Shown here: positions 43,661 to 52,884 of the stretch, in pieces | Layout of the letters: every line of letters begins with the position of its first letter | Numbering within the stretch: the stretch's first letter is position 1 | Assembly (NCBI RefSeq): GCF_000005505.3 | Contig: NC_016131.3 | Coordinates: forward strand, 34,649,001 to 34,713,000 | Reading direction: 5' to 3' | From: Brachypodium distachyon | Taxonomy: Eukaryota; Streptophyta; Magnoliopsida; Poales; Poaceae | Length of the DNA stretch: 64,000 nt | Made by a program: the position numbers and the translations under genes | Notes under the pieces: generated by a model | Databases searched by the model: none | Told to the model about the DNA's origin: nothing | The model's input: the letters and a program-made list of their open reading frames with translations, nothing else

Positions 43661-46064
43661 TGGATGTGGCGCGCCCCTTCATCGGGAGGCGCATGGCCCC
43701 CCTGCAGCGGCGCTTGCATCCGGCGTGGATGTACACCGGGCCGGCGATCGGACCCGGCTGCAGCGCACGGACCTCCTCCCGCAGGAAGTTCAGTTCTGGG
43801 TGAAGGGTATCACCGGCAAGGACGAGCCCTACCGGCTGCTCCCGCCTAGAACGCACTCGCTCCATTCTGCGACGAGTGGGGGATCGTGGAGGACCCCTTG
43901 GCGCAACCCTTACCCCCGCAGCCCCGGTCCCAGAAGGGCAAGGAGCCGGCTGCTGATTCAAGGAAAGGGGGCCGAGGCAAGGCCTCCGCCAAGGCAGAGG
44001 GCTCGGACTCCGACGACTCCTCATTGGGCAACGGAGGAGACCTCAGTGACGACGATGAAGACGTTCCCCCGCCAGCCAGCGAAGTCGTGCCAGAGGAGGA
44101 CGACGAGGAAGATGACGTCCCCCTAGTGAGGCGGTCCGCGGCGGAGCGAGCGGGCAGGCGGGAGGCCACCCCCAGCTCCAGGGGCCTCACGGTGACGCGG
44201 GGGCTGGGGCCTCCAGCGGCACTGGCGCGGCTGCAGCAGCCGCCCCGACCACCCTGGCAACCCCGACCGCCTCGACATCGGGCGGCGGCGATCGAAACGC
44301 AGCGGTTGCGACGGCGGCAGCGGCCGCGGTGGACCCAAGGATTCCCGGCTCGAGCTCGCAGGGTACCGGCCCGGCGGCAAGTACGCGCAAGTTCGAACAC
44401 TTTCTTTACTATCCGCGCCAATCCCCATGCTTGACCCGGGAGCCGTTCGTGCAGTTCCCGGAGGGGCTCTGACTGCGCCCGCGTCGACAGAGGTGCGGGT
44501 CATCGACCTTACTGGCGAGGTCGACGACAATGCTCCGGCGCAGGTTGCCTCTGCCGGAGCCCTTCAGCAATCAGCCACGGCTACTGCTGAGGCCGTGACT
44601 GCTGCCACAGGTGACACCACGCAGGGGGCGCCATCTGAGGTGGGCGGCGCAGAGCAGCCTCCACCAGCCGAGGCGGGCGGTGGTGCCCTGGAGAAGCCCC
44701 AAAGCCCCTAGCTCGCCCCTCCGGACGAGTAGGGAGCAGCGGGGCTCGGCCATGCCGGGGGCGCGCCATCAAATCCCGACGCGCCCTAGGGGTCGCAGAC
44801 GGTCGCAGCGGGTCCTCCTCCTCCGCCGGAGCTGCCTTCAGCTCGGGAGCAGGGGAGCTCGCTGGGCGGACTTCGGGTCGGATCACCTTTGACCCCAGCG
44901 TGTTCCAGCAGGGACACCAAGTGATGACAACATCCAGCAGATGCAGCGGATGTTCATCGATTTCTTCAACGATGCGCAGCAGCACCATGCCCGCGTAGTG
45001 GCGGAACTGGGCGCAGCGCGACGAGAGGCGGAGGAGCAACGCACCGAGCTGCAGCGGCTCCGGGAGGAGCTCCAGCGGGCGCGGCAAGCCGGGGAACCGC
45101 CTGCTATGCAAGGGGTGCCGGAGGCGCAGGTCCTCCAGCAGCTGTGGGACCTCCAGCAAGAGCACTAGCGGGAGCTTGAGCTGGTGAAGGCCACGCACGC
45201 CAAGAGCGAGGAGGAGCACCAGGTGGCTCTGAACTCGTTCCAAGGGTGTCTCCGGGAGAAGACGAACTTACTGTCCGGCTACTCCCTGGAGATCCAGCGC
45301 CTCCGCCGCTGGAGACGGCGGCCACAACAGCAGCTGAAGCCTCGGCACGCCGGGAGAAGGAGTTGTAGGACCAGACCCGCTCCCGGGAGCGCGAGCTTGT
45401 GGGGCAGCTCAAGGCTGCCCAAGATGCCAGCTCGTCCCTTCAGGGCGAGCTTGACATGGCGTGGCAGGAACTCTGGCTGACCGACGACGACAACACCAAG
45501 AAGGCGTCGAAGATCGGTAGGCTGAAGTCCGAGTCCCGCGAGCACAAGCGGCAGGCCCAGGAGGCTTGCGGCGCGTGCACAGAGCTGCGGGCCCGCAGGA
45601 CAGGGTCAGGTGGCCAGGCTGAAGAACCTGGCCGACTCGGCGGTGGAGGCGCTGCAGGGGTTCGACATCCCTGTGGCTTCCTTCGATGGGGCTGACATGG
45701 GGATCTTTACTTCGTTCTTCGCAGACTTCGTCAGCCGGCTGAGCGGACTACAAAGCTGTGTCATGGTCTTCGAGGACCGGCGAGTCGGCCTCGCGGCCGA
45801 GCAGGTCGCCGGGCAGATCCTCACCCGGTCCACTCCGCCCACCCCGACTTCCCGTTCGAGTCGGTCTTCGACGCCTGGTTGGACGAGGAAGAGGCTAAGA
45901 CCCACCGGGAGGCGGTGCAGGGCGTCGTGGACGAGATGGTGGCGCGAATGCAGGGCAAGGTCGATGAAGACGAAGCCGCTGCTGAGGAGGTTGCCGAAGG
46001 AGCCCCCGATGCCGAGGATGCCCCTGACACCGAAGCAGCCGCCTCGGGAGCACCTCCCGCGTAG
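43661..46064 (+). pseudogene. Antisense additional ORF, element D copy (5' truncated)
   Basis: It is antisense to the element and homologous to the genes at 5703-9061 and 52885-56474. The first ~250 residues are deleted; it starts inside the Transposase_28-like domain (MDVARPFIGRRMAPLQ, HPAWMYTG) and shifts frame to VQFWVKGITGKDEPYRLLPP. The acidic middle follows (SDSDDSSLGNGGDLSDDDED), then EVRVIDLTGEVDD near 44480-44520, the same VIDLT motif as in copy A. A coiled-coil part (44941-45290, one TAG) leads to FFADFVSRLSGLQ and the Ala/Glu-rich end at 46062-46064. Several frameshifts mean no full protein. Confidence 0.8.
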
Positions 46065-47496
46065 TTTCCTGCATTCTCTTTTTTTATTTCCCTGCAAGTG
46101 GCGTGTGGCGCCTTACAACATGTTTATGTTAGCTTTCCCTTGTCATTTTCAGTGTTATCCGTCAACTTGTTTTTCCCAAGCTTTAATATATATAAGATGC
46201 TATTTTTACTTGCTCCTTTGCTTAAAACTAGCTTGCCGGGGAAGGGCTCTGTCCTTCCCGTGTTTTAGCCTTGCGTACCCGGGGACTCACCAACCACATG
46301 CTTGGTAAGACTAGGGACCCGGGACAGACCCGCGGTGCCGACCTAGGACCAAACAGCAGTGGCTAGTCACTCCGCCTGCGGGTTAACTACCCCAGCGCGC
46401 ACGCCTCCGGGACGGAGCCGCGAGCCACGTGTGGGGGGGCGTCCTCACCCCGCAAGCGTCCTTCCGATGCTCCAGCTACACAGGGACCGAGCTTTCCCCA
46501 GCAAACCAGCGTTACTAAAGGGGAAACACCAAGGACCCAAAATGAGATAGTTAGCTTCCCGTTCTTTTTGAACTCGTTGCGCCTTGTTGAGAGCCGTGGC
46601 AAGGACGCGGTGGCGGTGCACCCTCGGAGCCGCGGAGGCATGGACCACCACCGCGTCTTTACGACGCCTCTCGCTTGTCTCATTGCCATTTCTGGTGTCG
46701 ATCGTAAGAGATGTGGCGGGGCCGCGATGGTGGGAACACCCTCAGCGACAAGCGCAGAGGGATGCACCACCATTGTCTCTCTGCGACATCTCTTGTTTTC
46801 TTGCCCGTTGTTGGTGTTGCACTTGCCCTGGTCTCCTTAAATAGCCAAAGCGCTGCTCTTGCCTCCACACGCCCGGGACCACCAGTCGCCGCGTGGAGGC
46901 ACTAACCCTGTCTCAGTTTCCTACATCAAGCCTCGAAGTAATTGCCATATATGTACAACTTACTCGCAAGACGATGACACCCATGACCACCCCACGAGCA
47001 TCACAGTGTGCCTTCGCCTCATCTCTATCCCGCATGTCAGATTTCTGCAGTGCCCAAGGTACATAGCAATTTTTTTCGAAATGTACGAAAAACCTTATCA
47101 ACTGGATAACCTCCTGCCTCCCAGCCCCCGGGCACAGAAGAGTCGACCTCAAACCTGGGTGTGAGCATCTTTACATTTTCACGGTGCCTCGCTGGCATGT
47201 CGCACGTTGCGGATGGGTCCGGCAACTGCTAGGCCTCGTTCCGGGACGTCGCAGCAATGAGCTTGGTTTTCGGGGTTCCGGCAGCCCCCTGCTCATAGCC
47301 AAGGATGAGGAGACAATTCTGTGCACCTAGAGCAGGAGACAGAAGCATTTTCAAACAGCAAAGCACAATATTTACCAATGCAACACTTATCTTTATTCAA
47401 CTTTGTGCTAGCGGATTACAATCAGACCTTGCCCGGCTACACTAGCTTAAAGAGGCACGCTGCCGCAACGTCACCCGTGGGTAAGGCGCCACCGTT
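46065..47496 (-). other. 3' UTR of element D
   Basis: It corresponds to 4282-5702 of element A in reverse. The block 46290-46470 matches 5330-5530 and 52140-52320 (reverse). A minisatellite-like pair lies at about 46590-46800, with ATGGACCACCACCGCGTCTT and ATGCACCACCATTGTCTCT as related halves. No coding frame is supported. Confidence 0.65.
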
Positions 47497-48650
47497 TCAC
47501 GGGTACAACTTGCGTAGGTGCGGAATGTTCCAACTATTGGGCACCGGCAAGCATTTTTCGGTGTCCAGACGGACAGCCTCTAGTCTGGTCACCTGCACTA
47601 CCCGGAAAGGGCCTATCCAGATTGGAGTCAACTTGTTCCCGGCCTTCGTTCCTTGTATCCGGCGTAGGACGAGGTCTCCAACCTCGAGCCCCCGTGGACG
47701 GACTCTCATGTCGTGATAACAACGGAGTCCCTGCTTGTAGCTTGCAGCTCGTACGGCAGCCCGGCGTCGAATCTCGTCGATGAAGGTAAGTTCATCAATC
47801 CTCTGCGTGTGTTGGCTCTTGTCGCCGTATGCGTGTACCTGAGGTGACCCATACTTGAGCTCGAGGGGCAGCACAGCTTCTGCCCCATAGATGAGGGCAA
47901 ACAGAGTTTGACCCGTCGCCCGACTCGGTGTGGTCCGCAGTGACCACAGCACAGGCTGGAGTTCTTCAACCCAGTGTTTTCCGTGGCCTTTGAGCTTGTC
48001 AAATGTTCTCGTCTTGAGCCCCGTAGCACTTCTGCGTTGGCTCACTCCACTTGCCCATTGCTCCTCGGATGAGCGACGGAGGCAAAGTGAATCTTAGTGC
48101 CCATATCCTCGCAGTAAGCTTGGAACACCGCACTAGTGAATTGCGTGCCATTGTCGGTGATGATGCCGTTAGGCACACCAAACCGACACACAATGCCTTT
48201 GAAGAACTTGATGGCCACCTGCGCCGTGACGGCTCGGACAGGCTCCACCTCGATCCCCTTTGAGAACTTGTCGATGGCCACGAGCAGGTACTCATAGCCG
48301 CCAACTGCTCTCGGCAGCTTGTCGAATGTTCAGCCCTCAGACCGCTAACGGCCATGAGGACAGGATGACTTGCAGGACTTGCGCTGGTTGGTTGCTCTTC
48401 TTGGCGTGAAACTGGCATGCTTCACAGGTCTTGACTAATTGTTCGGCATCGGCTAGTACTGTCGGCCAGTAGAAGCCGTGCCGGAATGCTTTCCCAGCTA
48501 GTGCGCTGGAGGCCACATGGTGTGAGCATGTGCCTTGATGTATATCTTCCAGCAATGCGCGCCCTTCCTCTTGGGACACGCATAGGAGCATGACTACGTT
48601 AGGATGCCTCCCGTAGAGTTCTCCGTCCACCAGGGCGTATATTTTAGCTT
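47497..48650 (-). pseudogene. Integrase of element D (N-terminus deleted)
   Basis: The - strand starts at ARQAKIYALVDGELYGRHPN, close to the linker before the zinc domain, then HQGTCSHHVASSALAGKAFR, CEACQFHAKKS, ITDNGTQFTSAVFQAYC and GQVE-stop-ANAEVLRG. The stop at 48042-48044 is TGA where element A has CGA, a C-to-T change in CG context. A frameshift near 48340 breaks the catalytic core between the zinc domain and GGYEYLLVAIDKFS. The end (47497) reads HLRKLYP, equivalent to HLHKFYP of element A. Confidence 0.88.
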
Positions 48651-48655
48651 GCCGG

Positions 48656-49232
48656 GCTACTCACTCAGGTTCCAACTGAGCTGAACCCTTTGACTGGTGG
48701 CATTGGTTCTTCTTTTATAGACAAGGGGATACCACAAGTGCCTATGCATGCAGGGGAACACGTCCCCTAGACGCGTGTCACGGCCGCATAGAATACAATT
48801 TTACTCATCCACGCTGGACGCCATGCAGTGCCCAGTCCACTGTAAACGGTAGAAAAATGGTTCGTAGGGTAGTCGCCCAAGCCTTGCTCAGCAAGACTAG
48901 GCCTGCCGATAAGACTCCTGTCGGTGCATTAAATGCACTGCGCCCGCCGTCTTGTCCTGTCTTCACTGTTCTGCGGGTCCCGCCTGCATGCCCGAGCGTG
49001 GGTTGCTGTGGTGCACCGTCCCGGCTAGCGCACCCGCTAGTTGCCGGGAGGAGTTCCTTCGGCTTCCCGGGAGCATTTTGTACTCGGCCTTAGCTTTAGC
49101 TTCGCTAGGGGTCGTCTTTTCGAGGTAGGCTTCCCGGGCTCGCCGTTTCCCGGGAGTCCTTCCTGTTGGGGCTCCGTCACTAGCGACCCACGCGTCCCGT
49201 ATCAGTGGAACCCGCGGGCCACTGGTACGACA
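48656..49232 (-). repeat. 5' LTR of element D (R/U5 deleted)
   Basis: On the - strand it starts TGTCGTACCAGTGGCC at 49232, like the family start TGTCGCACCAGTGG, and runs through U3 and the TATA box (about 48712-48720). It stops near 48656, where it meets integrase sequence. Over the ~230 bp shared with the other LTR I count roughly 15-20 differences by eye, mostly transitions, so the insertion is not young. Confidence 0.88.
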
Positions 49233-49318
49233 TCTACCTAGGTTTAGGGCCCTCGATGAGGTAATACTCCTACGTCCTGCTTGTCGGATCTGTATTGCTG
49301 AGTCGATTACAATGGGGT
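49233..49318 (-). repeat. Right remnant of the LTR into which element D inserted
   Basis: TCTACCTAGGTTTAGGGCCC followed by GAGGTAATACTCCTACGTCC is the R region of a Tat-type LTR in reverse. Joined to 43164 it gives an uninterrupted ...GATTTACCTAGGTTT..., which supports nested insertion of element D. Confidence 0.6.
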
Positions 49319-51395
49319 TGAAGCGACCGCCCCCGTACAGGTTCGATCTCTGTGCTTACTGTGCTAGTCCCTGAATCGACTCGCTAGCACACACAGTTTC
49401 AAGATGTAATATTAAGATACAAAGGTCAAATGTATATTACATCGTATTGATCCCGAATTAAATAGTACCTTACATATTGCATAATCTCATGGGTTAGCTC
49501 AAGAGAAAATAAAATCTTGCAGCGGAAGGCAGAAGATACAGGAGTTCCATAACAACTTCATAGTCGAAACATGTTGGAACGTAAACTCGCAACCCTATCA
49601 AATCGTACCTCACTCTTCACCTGGTTCACCTGCAACATTTAAACGTTGCAGCCACTAGGGGGTCAACACATTGAATGTATTGGCAAGTTCACCAAAGGGT
49701 TATAGCAGACCTAACAAGTATATGCAGTATTTGGCAAGGTGGGGGTTTGGCTACTTGCATAAAAGCATCAATGTTTCATCCTATCATTTTTAAACAAATA
49801 GTTTTATCACTATTGGACACGGGGTAGAAACACCCATGCTCCTGTTAACCTAGAGCACATTGAGTAGATACATCAAGTGCTTCTACCCAGTTCAATCCTT
49901 TCATTTTATTTAAGAAATTGGAATTAGTGAGACTTTGCTTACAGCCCCCAAATCTAGTCGCTCATAATTGTTCGTAACCGGGGGCACGGCTAAGTACTTA
50001 GTTTGACACTCTCGAGAGGTTGTACACATTCCCCACAAGAATTCGACGTGTTAATCCCTTGCTGTCCTCAGGGTAGAGTAGCAACGGCATCGACTTCAAG
50101 AATTTTCAGACCATAGTCACCCAGACCACCTGAGGGACCTACGTTCCAAGCTACACGGCTACATCTGCACAATCCCTCGAATCCAGGATCACATGTCTTA
50201 CTCCATCCAGCCAGAGCCCATATTAGCATGTGGTTGTACTGGAAGCTACTAAACAGGAAAACTAGTCCTGTCTCTGATACCCCAGGTGGCATTTCACATT
50301 TGCGACGCAGGCGCTCCCATAGAAATGGCGTGACGACTCATAGAAATGGACCTGACGTCGCATATATCTCAAATACTCAAAGCAGCCCACCCAGGACGGT
50401 TCATTGAATTACTTGTTTTGCCGTACACTAGGAAGACCATACTTTAATTCAATAACATCACATTGTAATAATACCACCCTCATATAATATCATAGCCTAG
50501 CATTTGACTACTACAATGGCAATTGGTGGTAAGGACATGGCAAGGGTATTCTATACTACTAGCATAGATACAATAATAATTCTAACAATGCAAATAATAA
50601 AAACTAGTGCATAATAAAATAATAGGATGATGGTCAAAGTGAACTTGCCTGATTAGTGTCTTTGTATTCTTCTTCTTTTCGATACTCACAGTTACCACAC
50701 TCTGTATAATCTATCGCGAAGAACGAAAAGCAATAATAAATAACTATTCGAGAACTCCAAATCATAACTCCAATTAAAGAACCAAAAGCAAATACAAAGT
50801 TTAAATTAAATAGTACCTAACTAGTGTTAGGCTATCCTAGGCATAGATCTAAGAGGTAGGAACAAGGCTTGGGTTCTATCGGAGTTGAAACGTAATTGAT
50901 TTGGTAACCTACGGGCTGTTAACAGATACAATTTTCTAGGGTCATGGGTTACGGTAGATGAACTTTGGAAGGTTTAAAAAGTGGTCCAGAATTTAGAGTT
51001 TGGTGTACTCTTGACACAACAGAAAGAATGAACCGGTCAACATGTATGGGCTTTGGAACATTGCTAATCAACAAGACAGTGTTAACCAATACAAAGTTTG
51101 GTTGGGCATGGACTAGTGTGGCTGTGTGGGAAAAAGTGCACCAAGTGGTCTAAACTGCAGCTCATGGTGTGCTCTACACAACACAGAAATAATCGGCCAA
51201 AAAGGAACTATGGTTCACAAGATAAAAGGCCTGGAATGAAGCTACTCAAAACAGTACTGTTTTTCTGTCGCGACAGAAAAACGGCTAAGGATGGGGAGGC
51301 TGTTAAGGATACAGTTTTGCAACAACGATGCACTAGTGTGGATGAACTCGGAAAGGTGTTAAAATAGGTCTAGGATGTATATTTGGATTTGATCT
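49319..51395 (-). repeat. Long-LTR gypsy LTR fragment, reverse orientation
   Basis: It begins TGAAGCGACCGCCCCC and matches the reverse of 62300-63771, including TCAAAGTGAACTTGCC near 50635 (compare the forward AAATTCACTTTGATC at 62365). The match is clear to about 50850; beyond that the sequence to 51395 is more diverged and could be the same LTR or another repeat. There is no primer site at the left, so this is an outer LTR end. It is cut on the right by element C sequence. Confidence 0.8.
51259..51282. repeat. Perfect 24-bp palindrome
   Basis: The half-site GTTTTTCTGTCG at 51259-51270 is followed without a gap by its exact reverse complement at 51271-51282. Confidence 0.9.
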
Positions 51396-52884
51396 TGACA
51401 TGACATCTATGGTAGTGCATGCCATCCGTGCCTTGTGCCGACGGGTGCACTATCATAGAGACCCGGCCGCATTCCCTTTGAGAGAGCCTTTTTCGGGCGC
51501 GGGTCGGTGCGCGGACGCTGTGATGGCGCTGGTGCCGGCGCTCGTCGCCCGTTCCGGCCCATCATCGCGTCCCTGCCGCGTCCCTCGAGCAGTTTTGCTC
51601 CCGGGTAACAAGGGCCGTCGCCTCCCTTGGGACGAGTTCCCCAGAAAAAACCCAGGTCTCCCTAGTTGCGGGGGCTGTCGCTGGGAGGCTATAACTTCCT
51701 CGCCACCCGTGCCCGCCGTTCGGGGTGGGGCGAAGCCGGCGGCGAGGATGTTATAGCTGTCTCGCGGCTGCTCCCGGGGTGGATTCCTCCTAAGCCAGGG
51801 TTCGTCCCTGAAAGCCAGGGTCCGCCCCTGAAGGCGAGGGTTGCCGCGTGAGCGTGGTGGTAGCATCGGCGGCGGCGGTTGCCGCGGGCGGCGATCCTGC
51901 CCCCGCGCTCCTGCCGCATCCCTCCGAGATCGTTTCCCTTGAACAGGTACCCAAGATGGTTTCCTACCGAGGCAGTGCCCCGTCTGCACTCTACTGCAGA
52001 GCGTCGCGAGACATTGGACCGAACGGAAAAGCTAAGTATCTGAACATGAACGCTGAATTCGCTAAGAGCTGAACGAAACTAAGCACTGTCCCGCTGGGTG
52101 CGGCCCCGGATCTGGCGCGTAGCCGGAGTGTTAAAAGGGACGCTTGCGGGGGGAGTGCGCTCCCCGTGTGGCTCTCGGGTCCGCCCCGGGAGGACACGGC
52201 TTGGAGTGGTTACCCCGCAAGCGGAGTGGCTCCCCGCTACCGCTTGGCCCCAGGTCGGCACCGCGGGTCCGTCCCAGGTCCTTGCTCTGGTCAAGGGTGA
52301 GGCGTGCGCGAGTCTCCCGCAACACAAGGCAAGATACGCAAAGGCTAAAAGGGGCCACCCCGCTGGACAGCATCAGGAACAACGAACTTGTCGAAAAAGT
52401 TTACTTAACTAAGAGTTAACGCTGCTTTGCCGAAGTGTGGTCCCGGAACCTGCGCGTGGCCGGGGTGTGAAGAGGACGCTTGCGGGGGGAGTGTGCTCCC
52501 CGTGTGGCTCCCGGGTCCGCCCCGGGAGGACACGGCTTGGAGTGGTTACCCCGCAAGCGGAGTGACTTGCCGCCTACCGCTTGGCCCCAGGTCGGCACTG
52601 CGGGTCCGTCCCGGGTCCCTGGTCTGGTCAAGGATGGAGCGCGCGAGTCCCTGGCAACACAAGGCCAAACACGCAAAGGCTAAGGGAACCACCCCGCGAG
52701 GCGGCCTCGGGAATAAGGGACAAAAATTGAGCAAACTAACAAGCTTGATTGACCAAGTGTCGAATGGTTACATGGACTAATCAAAAGGTCATTGTTCAAA
52801 CGGCGCTAAGCGCCATACTTGCAGGGAAAGCAAACAAGAAGAAGGTACGGTGGAAGCAACGAGTATAGCTGGGGGCTGCGGCAA
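51396..52884 (+). other. 3' UTR of element C
   Basis: The first part (51396-52083) has the words GTGCATGCCATCCGTGC and CTGCCGCATCCCTCC, like the minisatellite of element A at 4983-5199, in a longer diverged form with two related AAGCCAGGGTTCGTCCCTG / GTCCGCCCCTG phrases near 51790. The second part is the 337-bp tandem pair at 52084-52757. No frame is supported. Confidence 0.65.
52084..52757 (+). repeat. 337-bp tandem duplication in the 3' UTR of element C
   Basis: Units start at 52084 and 52421. Both contain GGACGCTTGCGGGGGGAGTG, CCGCCCCGGGAGGACACGGC and ACCGCTTGGCCCCAGGTCGG. Element A has a single copy of this unit (5278-5614), so the duplication is specific to this copy or sub-lineage. Confidence 0.9.

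Larger units (their letters stand above)
43165..49232 (-). mobile_element. Family-A Tat-type element D, two internal deletions
   Basis: On the - strand it reads partial 5' LTR, integrase end, 3' UTR, antisense gene (on the + strand), and partial 3' LTR. It is bounded by CGACA/TGTCG-type ends: TGTTGGAGC at 43165 and GGTACGACA at 49232. The flanks TTTAC (43160-43164) and TCTAC (49233-49237) look like a 5-bp target duplication with one change. One deletion removed LTR R/U5 through RNase H, the other removed U3 plus the first part of the antisense gene. Gag, protease and RT are gone. Confidence 0.88.
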
